In this document: positions 45,388 to 53,892 of the stretch, one piece after another
Layout of the letters: each line of letters opens with the position of its first letter
How positions within the stretch are numbered: the first letter of the stretch is position 1
Assembly (NCBI RefSeq): GCF_032681285.1
Contig: NZ_CP136336.1
Span: forward strand, 731,001 to 795,000
Direction: 5' to 3'
From: Piscinibacter gummiphilus
Lineage (GTDB): Bacteria > Pseudomonadota > Gammaproteobacteria > Burkholderiales > Burkholderiaceae_C
Length of the DNA stretch: 64,000 bases
Program-made: the position numbers and the translations under genes
Notes under the pieces: generated by a model
What the model was told of the DNA's origin: nothing
Databases searched by the model: none
The model's input: only the letters and a program-made list of their open reading frames with translations

Positions 45388-47529
45388 TCAGTAGCGCCAG
45401 TTGAGCGAGACGCTCGCATGGCGCGGTGCGCCGTAGTAGCCCTGCGTCCAGTACAGGCTGGCGATGTACTTCTCGTTGGTCACGTTGCCGACGTTCAGCG
45501 TTGCGCTCAGGCGCTCGTTGAAGTCGTAGCGCGCCATGAGGTCGAGCAGGGCATAGGCCGGTTGACGGATCACGACCCCACCGGGTTCGTCGCGGTGGGC
45601 GTCGTCGCGCCAGCGCAGCGAGGCGCCCACTTTCAACGCATCGAGCGCGCGCCAGGTGGCGGAGGCGCTGAACTGGCGGCGGGGCACGTAGGTGCGGGTC
45701 GCGGCACCGGCCGCATCTTTGATCGAGAGCTGGGTGAAGCCGGCCAGCACGTTCAGCCTTGGGGTGATGGCGCCCGCGATTTCCAGCTCCATGCCTTGCG
45801 AGCGCGTGTCGACGCCGGCGTAGATCTGGTTCGGGCCGACGGTGGCGACCCAGTCCGCGAGGTTGTTCTGCCGCGCGGTGAAGAGCGAGAGCGAGGCCAC
45901 GAGGCGGCCGTCGAGCCACTCGCCCTTCAACCCCGCTTCGCTCGACCGGCCTTCGGCGGGCCGCAGCGGCTGCAGGTCTGCGCCGAGTTCGCTTTGCGGC
46001 TTGAAGATCTCGGTGTGGCTTGCGTAGAACGACCAGGCCTCGCTGATGTCGAACACCGTGCCGAGGTAGGGCACGACCTTGTGGTCGTCGCGCGCACGGG
46101 GTTCTCCGTAGGCGCTGCCGCTGCCGGTGAGCCAGGTGGCGTTGGCTCCAGTGATGAACTTCAGCGTGTCGGTGATCTGCAAGCGGGTGGCCGCATAGAC
46201 GCTGTGCTGGCGATCGCGGAAATCGCTACCGCCGCCGTCGGCGGTGAAGGCCGGCTCGGGGAACTCGCCGTTCCAGGTGTTGAGGTCGGGCAGGGGCGCC
46301 CCGATCGGGCCGTAAGTCGACACCTCGTGTCGTTTGGCACGCGCGGTGCTCGCGCCGAGCACGGCTTCGTGTCGCCGGCCGGCCAGGGTGAAGGGGCCGG
46401 TGGTGCGCAGGTCCAGCACCTGCTCGCGCTGGTCCAGCGTGTAGAGCGAAGGCCAGGTTTCCAGGCCCGCGCCGGTGCCGCGGTCGGGCGTGCCATAGAC
46501 GTAGAAGAGCTTCGAATCGGCCTGGGTGTCGGTGTGGGTGAAGCGCGCCGTGGTCGTCCAGCCGTTGTCGTGCTGGTGGCGGCCTTCGAGATATGTCTCC
46601 TGGGTGTCCGTCTTCCAGTAAGTCCACGACGGTGACGTGCTGGTCGACACGTCGTAGTCGGTGGGCGAGCCGTCGCTGTAGAAGAGCGGCAGCGCGCCCC
46701 ACATCACGCCGCGGGGCCGGTTCTTCTGCACGCTGTGGCCGAGCGTGAGCGTGGTCGTGGGTGCGAGGTCGAGGGCCAGCGCGCCGTGCAGGATGCCTTT
46801 GCGGTGGTGGTAGCGGTCGAGGTAGGAGTCGCGGTCCTGCCCGGCGGCGATGACGAGGCCGCGCAGGCTGCCGTCGGCGTTGAGCGGGCCGGAGACTTCC
46901 GCCGACAGGCGGTGGTCGTTCCAGGAGCCCACGCTCAGCGCTCCCGCCGCTTGCAGCGTCTCAGTGGGCCGCTTGCGCACGAGGTTGATGGCGGCCGAGG
47001 GGCTGCCCACGCCGCTCATGAGGCCGTTGGCGCCGCGCACGACCTCCACCCGCTGGTAGAGCACGGTGTCGAGGTCGCCGTCACGCACGCCGTACATCAG
47101 CGGCAGGCCGAGGCCGTCGACCTGGAAGTTGGTGACGGCTAAGCCTCGCACGGTGTAGTAGGTGCGGTCGGTTTCCACTTTCTCGACCGAGAGCCCCGGG
47201 GCGAGGGCGACGGCCCGGTCGATGTTGTCGAGGCGGAAGTCGTCGAGCAGCGTGCGCGTGAGTACGGAGACCGACTGCGGCGTGTCGCGCGGGGTCAGCG
47301 AAAGGCCGGTCGATGCGCTGACCATCGGCGGCGCATAGCCCTCGGGATTGCTGGCGCCGGCCTTCACGCGCACGGAGGGCAGCGTGACGACCGCGGGCGC
47401 GCTCGCGGCGCTGGCCGCAGGGGCCGCCGCGTCCTGCGCATGGGCGGCCCACGACGAGAGGGCCGCCATCACGCCCAGGGCGATGGCGGCCAGCCGGTGG
47501 AAATCCCCCGGGTGGTTCTTGGAGTTCAT
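45388..47529 (-). CDS. TonB-dependent ferric siderophore receptor
   Basis: A 713-residue outer-membrane receptor. A signal peptide (about 1-31, ending AAHAQ) is followed by a long Ala/Pro segment, then the plug domain with DTPQSVSVLTRTLLDD, YYTVRGLAVTNFQVDG and RVEVVRGANGLMSGVGSPSAAINLVRKRPT, all typical of FpvA/FhuE-type siderophore receptors. A 22-strand barrel follows, ending SVSLNWRY with aromatic terminus. It imports a ferric siderophore using TonB energy. It starts 32 bp after the DUF2325 gene. The cognate siderophore is not predictable. Confidence 0.9.
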   Translation of the reverse strand: MNSKNHPGDFHRLAAIALGVMAALSSWAAHAQDAAAPAASAASAPAVVTLPSVRVKAGASNPEGYAPPMVSASTGLSLTPRDTPQSVSVLTRTLLDDFRLDNIDRAVALAPGLSVEKVETDRTYYTVRGLAVTNFQVDGLGLPLMYGVRDGDLDTVLYQRVEVVRGANGLMSGVGSPSAAINLVRKRPTETLQAAGALSVGSWNDHRLSAEVSGPLNADGSLRGLVIAAGQDRDSYLDRYHHRKGILHGALALDLAPTTTLTLGHSVQKNRPRGVMWGALPLFYSDGSPTDYDVSTSTSPSWTYWKTDTQETYLEGRHQHDNGWTTTARFTHTDTQADSKLFYVYGTPDRGTGAGLETWPSLYTLDQREQVLDLRTTGPFTLAGRRHEAVLGASTARAKRHEVSTYGPIGAPLPDLNTWNGEFPEPAFTADGGGSDFRDRQHSVYAATRLQITDTLKFITGANATWLTGSGSAYGEPRARDDHKVVPYLGTVFDISEAWSFYASHTEIFKPQSELGADLQPLRPAEGRSSEAGLKGEWLDGRLVASLSLFTARQNNLADWVATVGPNQIYAGVDTRSQGMELEIAGAITPRLNVLAGFTQLSIKDAAGAATRTYVPRRQFSASATWRALDALKVGASLRWRDDAHRDEPGGVVIRQPAYALLDLMARYDFNERLSATLNVGNVTNEKYIASLYWTQGYYGAPRHASVSLNWRY

Positions 47530-47561
47530 GGAGAGGCTCTTCTTCAGTTGGCAAAAAGGGA

Positions 47562-48827
47562 TCAGGCGGGCGGTGACTCGACCACCGGCACCAGCGAGCG
47601 CAGCGCGCGCTTGAGGCCGGCCGTGCTCGGCGTCTCGACGAAGACGCAGCGTTTGCCGGTGCGTTTGCAGTGGTCCTTCACGCGCCAGTACGCGTCGTGG
47701 CTGATGCATCCGGTCTGGCAGATCACGAGGTCGGCGGCGGCGAGCGTGGCGTCGAGCTGGGCGGGGTTGTCTTCGTCGCCGCCGTCGTGGTGCAGGAAGC
47801 GGCCGCCGGTGCGCTCGACCAGGTGGCGGTAGACGGGCACGCTGGCCGGGCGGCCGCCGACGCAGAGCACCGCGCGGTCGGCGAGCGCGGTGGGGTCGTG
47901 CTGCGCAGGGGCGGCGGTGGGGGCTTCGGGTTGCGGCAGGCGTTGCAGCGCGAGCGTGAGTTCATCGGCGCGGGCACGTGCACGCTCCAGCTCGTGCTGG
48001 GCCTGCATCAGCGTGCGCTCGGTGTCGTGCAGGCGGCGCAGCAGGCGCTCGTTCTCCTGCCCCAGCGCCTGGCGCGTCTTGAGGCCGGGCACGGCGTCTT
48101 CGAGCGATTGAAGGTCGTGGCGCAGCGAGGCGATCAGCGTGTCGCGGCCGATCAGCTGTGCGCGCAGCTGCACGATGTGCGACTGCTGCGCGTCGTGGCG
48201 CTGGCGGTGCTCGTCGGCCTGGCGGGTGTTGCGCTGCTGCGCGGCGGCGAGCTCGCGGGCGAGCACGCCGTTCTCGTGCAGCACCTCCTCGAACTGCTTC
48301 AGGTCGACGCGGCGCGCCACGCCCACCTGGTGCTGGAGCATGTGCACGTCGCCGAGCACGCGGTGCTCCAGCTCGGGCGTGCAGCGCGGGTGGGTGAGCG
48401 TGGCCCAGAAGGCACCGGCGAGGTCTTGCCCGGCCGAGGCCGCCTGCCACCACGCGGCGAGGCCCTCGGTGGTCTTGGCAAGGGCCGCCTGGCGCAGCGC
48501 GATCATGCAGCGGCGGTCGAGCTCGCGCTGCAGCGCTTCGGCGATGGGCGTGCGGCGGCGGCACTCGGCGATCACGCCGCAATGGAGCTCGTAGTCGTTG
48601 GCGAGGGCCTCGCCCGAGAGCACCTTGTCGACGATGCGGCGCAGCGCCGGCAGTGGCAGGCACACGCCGATGACGGGGCAGTGGGCGTGGGCGTCGAGCT
48701 CCCACAGGCGGCGCCGGCGCGAGCCGGCTTTGGCCGTGGCCCTGGGCAAGGACAGCACGGTGGCGCCGGTGGCGGCGGCGGCCTGCATCACCAGGGCGTC
48801 GAGGCCCGGGTCAGGGGTCTGGCACAT
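47562..48827 (-). CDS. DUF2325-domain protein in the iron operon
   Basis: A 421-residue soluble protein. A helical N-terminal half with scattered Cys and His (CPVIGVC, DYELHCGVIAECRR) is followed by a coiled coil (about 190-310) and a C-terminal DUF2325 domain: VLCVGGRPASVPVYRHLVERTGGRF, then DLVICQTGCISHDAYWRVKDHCKRTGK. The function of DUF2325 is unknown. It is the first gene downstream of a Fur-like box and lies 32 bp before the siderophore receptor, so it is probably iron-regulated. Confidence 0.8.
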   Translation of the reverse strand: MCQTPDPGLDALVMQAAAATGATVLSLPRATAKAGSRRRRLWELDAHAHCPVIGVCLPLPALRRIVDKVLSGEALANDYELHCGVIAECRRRTPIAEALQRELDRRCMIALRQAALAKTTEGLAAWWQAASAGQDLAGAFWATLTHPRCTPELEHRVLGDVHMLQHQVGVARRVDLKQFEEVLHENGVLARELAAAQQRNTRQADEHRQRHDAQQSHIVQLRAQLIGRDTLIASLRHDLQSLEDAVPGLKTRQALGQENERLLRRLHDTERTLMQAQHELERARARADELTLALQRLPQPEAPTAAPAQHDPTALADRAVLCVGGRPASVPVYRHLVERTGGRFLHHDGGDEDNPAQLDATLAAADLVICQTGCISHDAYWRVKDHCKRTGKRCVFVETPSTAGLKRALRSLVPVVESPPA

Positions 48828-48900
48828 CGGGGGCTCCGGTCAGTCGGTGTCGTGAAGAGCACGGCTGGCGCGGGGCTGGCGGATGCGAGGTTGAACTTTA

Positions 48901-48923
48901 AATGCGAATAGTTCTTATTTGCA
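48901..48923 (-). promoter_or_regulatory. Fur-box-like dyad upstream of the DUF2325/TonB/PepSY operon
   Basis: The sequence TGCGAATA-GTTCT-TATTTGCA (48903-48923) is an interrupted palindrome with seven of eight arm positions paired. On the minus strand it reads AAATAAGAACTATTCGCATT, close to common Fur boxes of the GATAATGATAATCATTATC family. It lies 74 bp upstream of the DUF2325 start and fits iron-repressed control of the receptor operon. Confidence 0.65.
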
Positions 48924-48960
48924 AGTGAAGAAAAGAAAACCCGCCGGCCTCAGGGGCGGG
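48924..48960 (-). terminator. Intrinsic terminator of the TPR-like gene
   Basis: On the minus strand a CCCGCC/GGCGGG stem (48955-48960 with 48940-48945, 9-base loop) is followed by TTTTCTTTTC. It lies about 27 bp after the stop of the 257-residue gene and abuts the Fur-like box, insulating the iron operon. Confidence 0.8.
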
Positions 48961-48987
48961 CGGGTGGGCTGTCGAGCGGTCGTGTGG

Positions 48988-49761
48988 TCAGTCTTCGAGT
49001 TCGGCCTTGGCCATCTCGACGTCGAGACGTTCCATCGCATCGAGCGGCTCGCATTCGGCAGCTTCGGCGTAGAGCTTCTCGGCTTCCTTCATCTTCTTGT
49101 CGCCGTCGAGCATCACGAGGCCGTTGGCGTACTCGACGCGGGCGATGGCCGAGGCCGGGTTGAGCTTGAGCGCGGTCTTGAAGGCGGTGAGGCCGGCGTC
49201 CTTGCTCGCGCCCTGAGTGCGGGCGAGCAGCGAGCCCACCTTGTCGATCACCTCGGCGTGGAAGGTGCCGAGTGCGATGTGCGCGTCGGCGTGCTTGGGT
49301 TGCAGCTTGATGGCGGTCTCGAGCGCCGTCTTGACCTTGGCGCCCAGGCCTTGCGTCAGCGCCTTGGCAACGCTGATGCCCTGGCTGTAGCGGCCGATGG
49401 CGTAGGCGGCGAGGTAGAAGGCGTTGGCGTTCTTCGGGTCTTCGGCCATCTGTGCCTCGGCGCGCTCGGCCGCTTCGAGAAAGAGCGCGAGCTTGGTCTT
49501 CTCGCTCTTCTCCAGGTAATTCGCGTAGATGCACTGCGCCTTGTTGGCCACCGTGATGCCGGCGCCACCGGCCTTCAAGCCCGCCTCGACTGCCTTCTGG
49601 AAATCGCCCGCGTGGTACAGCGCCCAGGCGGCGAGCACCTTGTCGTCTTTCGGCAGCGGCTCGGCGTCGCCTGCATGCAGGCGGGCCCATTTCTTCTTCA
49701 GCGCGGCGGCGTCATAGGTGTACTCGGCGGCGTCGTAGGGGAAGGCGGTCCACTTGGCCAT
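48988..49761 (-). CDS. TPR-like hypothetical protein
   Basis: A 257-residue soluble helical protein starting MAKWTAFPYDAAEYTYDAAALKKKWARLHAGD. Repeats such as ALETAIKLQPKHADAHIALGTFHAEVID and AFKTALKLNPASAIARVEYANGLVMLDG are TPR-like. There is no signal peptide. The C-terminus is acidic (EMAKAELED). It has no recognised function. It is on the same strand 13 bp downstream of the TetR gene and could be co-transcribed with it. Confidence 0.72.
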   Translation of the reverse strand: MAKWTAFPYDAAEYTYDAAALKKKWARLHAGDAEPLPKDDKVLAAWALYHAGDFQKAVEAGLKAGGAGITVANKAQCIYANYLEKSEKTKLALFLEAAERAEAQMAEDPKNANAFYLAAYAIGRYSQGISVAKALTQGLGAKVKTALETAIKLQPKHADAHIALGTFHAEVIDKVGSLLARTQGASKDAGLTAFKTALKLNPASAIARVEYANGLVMLDGDKKMKEAEKLYAEAAECEPLDAMERLDVEMAKAELED

Positions 49762-49774
49762 GAGGCGTCTCCTG

Positions 49775-50437
49775 TCAGGGCTTTTGATAAGGGCCCACCA
49801 GGCCGAGCAGGTGCTCGCGCTGGCCGGGTTCGAGGTAAGGCATCAAGAGGCTGAGCACGTGGAAGGCGCCGCGCAGCAGGGCGGGGCCGGCGCTGTCGGG
49901 CTCGAGCGCGTGGCGCGGGTCGCGCACGTATTCGTAGGAGAGCCAGTAGGTGAGCACGACCACCATCGCGGTGGCGGTGGGGTCGGCGGCGCGGCTGTCG
50001 AGCTTGATCGCGCTGCCGCGCGAGAGGCCGTCGAGCACGGCCTTCACCGCGTGGGTCTTGTTCTTGAGCACCGCCTGGAAATGCGTTTCCAGCTTGCGGT
50101 TCTTGCTAAGGAGGTCGTTGAGGTCGCGGTAGAGGAAGCGGTAGCGCCAGATCAGCTCGAAGAGCATGTGGAAGAAGAGCCAGGCGTCTTCCACGTTGCG
50201 CACGTCGTCGGCGGCGTGCAGCAGCTGCGTGAGCGCTTCTTCGTAGCGGCCGAAGAGCGCGTTGATCAGCTCGTCTTTGGCGGGGTAGTGGTAGTAGAGG
50301 TTGCCGGGGCTGATGTTCAGCTCGGCCGAGATCAGCGTGGTGGAGACATTGGGCTCGCCGAAGCGGTTGAACAGCTCCAGCGTCACTTCGAGGATGCGCT
50401 CGGCGGTGCGCCGCGGTTTCTTCGGGGGTGGGGCCAT
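49775..50437 (-). CDS. TetR-family transcriptional regulator
   Basis: A 220-residue regulator. The N-terminal helix-turn-helix reads RILEVTLELFNRFGEPNVSTTLISAELNISPGNLYYHYPAKDELI. The ligand-binding domain is of the fatty-acid/solvent-efflux regulator style (WLFFHMLFELIWRYRFLYRDLNDLL). It is divergent from the ABC exporter pair over a 108-bp gap, so that pair is a plausible target; the inducer is unknown. Confidence 0.85.
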   Translation of the reverse strand: MAPPPKKPRRTAERILEVTLELFNRFGEPNVSTTLISAELNISPGNLYYHYPAKDELINALFGRYEEALTQLLHAADDVRNVEDAWLFFHMLFELIWRYRFLYRDLNDLLSKNRKLETHFQAVLKNKTHAVKAVLDGLSRGSAIKLDSRAADPTATAMVVVLTYWLSYEYVRDPRHALEPDSAGPALLRGAFHVLSLLMPYLEPGQREHLLGLVGPYQKP

Positions 50438-50529
50438 GTCTCGGGAAAGCCTCTTTGCGGTGTGCCGGGGAATCTAGCACCGCGCGGGGCGCGAGTGGGC
50501 CGCCGCCAGCGAGAAAAGAGCGGCCTGCC

Positions 50530-50535
50530 TACAAT
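50530..50535 (+). promoter_or_regulatory. -10-like TACAAT close to the ABC ATPase start
   Basis: TACAAT ends 10 bases before the ATG. With normal spacing transcription would begin 3-4 bases before the start codon, giving an almost leaderless mRNA. No Shine-Dalgarno is visible between this hexamer and the ATG. A -35 is not evident. Confidence 0.35.
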
Positions 50536-50545
50536 CCGCGCCCTC

Positions 50546-51481
50546 ATGTCCGCCGTCTCGTTCCAGAACGTCAGCAAGGTCTACCGCACCGCCGGGCGAG
50601 AGCTCAAGGCCCTCGACGGTGTGAGCTTCGACATCCAGCCCGGTGAGTTCTTCGGCCTGCTCGGTCCGAATGGCGCAGGCAAGACCACCCTCATCAGCAT
50701 CCTCGCCGGGCTCACGCGGGCAAGCGGCGGCAGTGTCTCGGTGCTGGGCCACGATGTGGTCAACGATTTCGCCGCCGCGCGCAAGGCGCTCGGCATCGTG
50801 CCGCAGGAGCTGGTGTTCGACCCCTTCTTCAGCGTGCGCGAGACGCTGCGCATCCAGAGCGGCTACTTCGGCGTGAAGAACAACGGCGCCTGGATCGACG
50901 AGCTGCTGCAGGGCCTGGGCCTCGCCGACAAGGCCGACGCCAACATGCGCCAGCTCTCGGGTGGCATGAAGCGGCGCGTGCTGGTGGCGCAGGCCCTGGT
51001 GCACCGGCCGCCGGTGATCGTGCTCGACGAGCCGACGGCGGGGGTTGACGTGGAGCTGCGCCAGACGCTGTGGCACTTCGTCGCGCGGCTCAACAAGCAG
51101 GGCCACACGGTGCTGCTGACCACGCATTACCTCGAAGAAGCCGAGGCGCTGTGCGGGCGCATCGCGATGTTGAAGCTCGGCCGCGTGGTTGCGCTCGACC
51201 GCACTTCTGCGCTGCTCGCCGGCACCGCGAGCACGATGATGCGCTTCAAGATGGACCAGGCGCTGCCGGCTGAACTTGCGTCCCACGCGCGGGTGACCGG
51301 GCGCATCGTGCAGGTCACCGCGCACGACACGGCCGAGGTCGAGCGGGTGCTGCAGATCCTGCGGGCCAACGGCTGCCAGCCAGAAGACCTGGAGATCGGC
51401 CGCGCCGACCTCGAAGATGTGTTCCTCGAAATCATGCAGGGCGCGCCACGCTCTCTCGACCAGGTGAAGGTGGCGGTATGA
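50546..51481 (+). CDS. ABC-2 type exporter ATPase (YadG-like)
   Basis: A 311-residue ATPase. Walker A is GLLGPNGAGKTT near residue 40, the signature is LSGGMKRR, and Walker B is VIVLDEPTAGVD, followed by LLTTHYLEEAEALC with the switch His. This pattern is that of the DrrA/YadG exporter class. It works with the adjacent permease (4-bp ATGA overlap). Position directly before ibaG and murA is typical for Burkholderiales, where the pair often follows the mla lipid-transport genes; mla genes are not present here. Substrate unknown. Confidence 0.88.
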   Translation: MSAVSFQNVSKVYRTAGRELKALDGVSFDIQPGEFFGLLGPNGAGKTTLISILAGLTRASGGSVSVLGHDVVNDFAAARKALGIVPQELVFDPFFSVRETLRIQSGYFGVKNNGAWIDELLQGLGLADKADANMRQLSGGMKRRVLVAQALVHRPPVIVLDEPTAGVDVELRQTLWHFVARLNKQGHTVLLTTHYLEEAEALCGRIAMLKLGRVVALDRTSALLAGTASTMMRFKMDQALPAELASHARVTGRIVQVTAHDTAEVERVLQILRANGCQPEDLEIGRADLEDVFLEIMQGAPRSLDQVKVAV

Positions 51482-52245
51482 ACATCGTGTTGGCCGGCGC
51501 ACGCACGCTGCTCTACAAGGAGATGCTGCGCTTCTACAAGGTGAGCTTCCAGACGGTGGCTGCGCCCGTGCTCACGGCGGTGCTGTACCTGCTCATCTTC
51601 GGCCACGTGCTCGAAGGGCGTGTGCAGGTGTTCGGCGAGGTCGGCTACACGAGCTTCCTGATCCCCGGGCTCGTGATGATGAGCGTGTTGCAGAACGCGT
51701 TCGCCAACAGCAGCTCCTCGCTGATCCAGAGCAAGATCACCGGCAACCTCGTGTTCCTGCTGGTCACGCCGCTCAGCCATTGGGCGTGGTTCGTCGCCTA
51801 TGTCGGCGCGTCCATCATCCGCGGCGTGGTGGTGGGGCTGGGCGTGCTGCTGGTCACCGTGTGGTTTGCGCCGCCGCCGATCGCCAACCCGCTGTGGATC
51901 GTGGTCTTCACGCTCTGCGGCGCCGCGATGATGGGCGCGCTCGGGCTCGTGGCAGGCCTCTGGGCCGAGAAGTTCGACCAGATCGCGGCCTTCCAGAACT
52001 TCATCGTCATGCCCATGACCATGCTCTCGGGCGTGTTCTATTCGATCAAGTCGCTGCCGGCCTTCTGGCAGGGCGTGAGCCACCTGAACCCGTTCTTCTA
52101 CATGGTCGACGGCTTCCGTCATGGCTTCTTCGGCACGAGCGACGTGTCGCCGTGGATGAGCTTCGGCATCGTCGGCGTCACGCTGGGGGTGGTCTGCGCG
52201 CTGTGCCTGCACCTGCTGCGCATCGGCTACAAGATCCGATCCTGA
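51478..52245 (+). CDS. ABC-2 type exporter permease (YadH-like)
   Basis: A 255-residue inner-membrane protein with six helices. It begins MNIVLAGARTLLYKEMLRFYKVSFQTVAAPVLTAVLYLLIFG and contains VMPMTMLSGVFYSIKSLPAFWQGVSHLNPFFYMVDGFRHG, the ABC-2 family signature. It forms the channel for the preceding ATPase, whose stop overlaps this ATG. Relatives are YadH of E. coli. Confidence 0.88.
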   Translation: MNIVLAGARTLLYKEMLRFYKVSFQTVAAPVLTAVLYLLIFGHVLEGRVQVFGEVGYTSFLIPGLVMMSVLQNAFANSSSSLIQSKITGNLVFLLVTPLSHWAWFVAYVGASIIRGVVVGLGVLLVTVWFAPPPIANPLWIVVFTLCGAAMMGALGLVAGLWAEKFDQIAAFQNFIVMPMTMLSGVFYSIKSLPAFWQGVSHLNPFFYMVDGFRHGFFGTSDVSPWMSFGIVGVTLGVVCALCLHLLRIGYKIRS

Positions 52246-52262
52246 GCCTGAACGCTTGCAGC

Positions 52263-52268
52263 GATAAT
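52263..52268 (+). promoter_or_regulatory. -10-like GATAAT close to the ibaG start
   Basis: GATAAT ends nine bases before the ATG of the BolA-family gene, again leaving room for only a very short leader. It lies just after the permease stop codon, so ibaG-murA-his may have its own promoter here in addition to read-through. Confidence 0.35.
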
Positions 52269-52277
52269 CCAGCCCCT

Positions 52278-52547
52278 ATGGCCGACCCCACCCCCGCCGA
52301 CGTCGAGCGCTACATCGCGCAAGGCCTCGCCTGCGACCACCTGCAGGTGGAGGGCGACGGGCGCCATTTCTTCGCCACCATCGTGTCGGCCGAGTTCGAG
52401 GGCAAGAGCCGCGTGATGCGCCATCAGCGGGTCTACCAGGCCCTGGGCGATAGAATGCGCGAGCAAATCCACGCGCTGTCCATGAAGACGCTGACCCCGG
52501 CCGAGTGGGCTTCCAACGCCTCGTCGGTTTCCAACCACCACCATTGA
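52278..52547 (+). CDS. ibaG: BolA/IbaG-family protein
   Basis: An 89-residue BolA-fold protein, starting MADPTPADVERYIAQGLACDHLQVEGDGRHFFATIVS. The conserved segment RVMRHQRVYQALGDRM includes the invariant His-Arg-x-Val-Tyr that, with a glutaredoxin, binds an Fe-S cluster. The C-terminus is His-rich (SNHHH). Genes of this family lie next to murA in many proteobacteria, and here murA follows 85 bp later. Confidence 0.88.
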   Translation: MADPTPADVERYIAQGLACDHLQVEGDGRHFFATIVSAEFEGKSRVMRHQRVYQALGDRMREQIHALSMKTLTPAEWASNASSVSNHHH

Positions 52548-52553
52548 ATCCCG

Positions 52554-52571
52554 CCGCAGTGTTCACTGCGG
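52554..52571 (+). promoter_or_regulatory. Stem-loop between ibaG and murA
   Basis: CCGCAG and CTGCGG form a perfect stem (the symmetry covers 8 bases each side) 7 bp after the ibaG stop, flanked by CCCGCC and GGCGGG that can lengthen it. No T-run follows, so it is not an intrinsic terminator; an RNA processing or stability element before the long murA-his transcript is possible. Confidence 0.4.
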
Positions 52572-52632
52572 CTGGCGGGCCTGCTGCCTGCGGGTCCGTG
52601 AGCCGGGTGGGCTTGGCGGCTGAAAGCCCCAC

Positions 52633-53892
52633 ATGGACAAACTCCTCATCAAAGGCGGCCGGCCCCTCCAGGGCGAGGTGGTGATCTCGGGCGCGAAGAA
52701 CGCCGCACTGCCCGAACTCTGCGCCGCGCTGCTCACCGCCGAGCCGGTGACGCTGACCAACGTGCCGCGCCTGCAGGACGTGAACACCACGCTCAAGCTC
52801 TTGCGCATGATGGGCGTGCAGGCTGAGCGCAGCGAGGCCGAGCCCGACACGGTGGCCATCAACGCCTCCAACGTCACCTCGCGCGAAGCGACCTACGACC
52901 TGGTGAAGACCATGCGGGCGTCGATTCTCGTGCTGGGCCCGCTGCTCGCGCGCTTCGGCGAGGCCAAGGTCTCCCTGCCCGGCGGCTGCGCCATCGGCTC
53001 GCGGCCGGTCGACCAGCACATCAAGGGCATGCAGGCGATGGGCGCCGAGATCACCGTCGAGCATGGCTACATCCACGCCAAGACCCGTCGCCTGAAAGGC
53101 GCCCGCATCACGACCGACATGGTCACCGTCACCGGCACCGAAAACCTGATGATGGCCGCCGTGCTGGCCGAGGGTGAAACGGTGCTGGAGAACGCGGCGC
53201 AGGAGCCGGAGATTCCCGACCTGGCCGAGATGCTGATCAAGATGGGCGCGAAGATCGAAGGCCACGGCACCAGCAAGATCCTCATCCAGGGCGTGGAGCG
53301 CCTGGGCGGCGTGGCACACCGCATCGTGCCCGACCGCATCGAGGCCGGCACCTTCCTCTGCGCCGTGGCCGCTGCCGGTGGCGACGTGACCCTGCGCCGC
53401 GCACGCGCCGATCACCTCGACGCGGTGATCGACAAGCTGCGCGACGCCGGCGCCACGATCGAATCGGGTGCCGACTGGATCCGCGTCAAGAACGACAAGC
53501 GCCTGCGTGCGGTCGGCTTCCGCACCAGCGAATACCCCGCCTTTCCAACCGACATGCAAGCGCAGTTCATGGCGCTCGACTGCATTGCCGAAGGCACGGC
53601 CCGCATCACCGAGACCATCTTCGAGAACCGCTACATGCACGTGAACGAACTCGTGCGCCTGGGCGCGAAGATCGAGGTCGACGGGCACACGGCGGTGGTG
53701 CAGGGCGTGCCGCAGCTGTCGGGTGCGACGGTGATGGCGACCGACCTGCGCGCCTCGGCCAGCCTCGTGATCGCGGGCCTCGTGGCCGACGGTGAAACGG
53801 TCGTCGACCGCATCTACCACCTGGACCGCGGCTACGACCAGATGGAAACCAAGCTGCGCGGCATCGGCGCGGACATCCAGCGCATCAAATGA
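52633..53892 (+). CDS. murA: UDP-N-acetylglucosamine 1-carboxyvinyltransferase
   Basis: A 419-residue enzyme that transfers enolpyruvate from PEP to UDP-GlcNAc, the first committed step of peptidoglycan synthesis. It begins [27 protein letters not shown]. The catalytic cysteine lies in [18 protein letters not shown] near residue 120, as in fosfomycin-sensitive MurA. Length fits. Its stop overlaps the hisG start by 4 bp (ATGA). Confidence 0.97.
   Translation: MDKLLIKGGRPLQGEVVISGAKNAALPELCAALLTAEPVTLTNVPRLQDVNTTLKLLRMMGVQAERSEAEPDTVAINASNVTSREATYDLVKTMRASILVLGPLLARFGEAKVSLPGGCAIGSRPVDQHIKGMQAMGAEITVEHGYIHAKTRRLKGARITTDMVTVTGTENLMMAAVLAEGETVLENAAQEPEIPDLAEMLIKMGAKIEGHGTSKILIQGVERLGGVAHRIVPDRIEAGTFLCAVAAAGGDVTLRRARADHLDAVIDKLRDAGATIESGADWIRVKNDKRLRAVGFRTSEYPAFPTDMQAQFMALDCIAEGTARITETIFENRYMHVNELVRLGAKIEVDGHTAVVQGVPQLSGATVMATDLRASASLVIAGLVADGETVVDRIYHLDRGYDQMETKLRGIGADIQRIK

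Noticed and set aside
41417..45919. A 1500-codon minus-strand open frame
   Set aside because: It runs antisense through the radical SAM, UdgX and PepSY genes and is a product of high-GC codon bias, not a giant protein.
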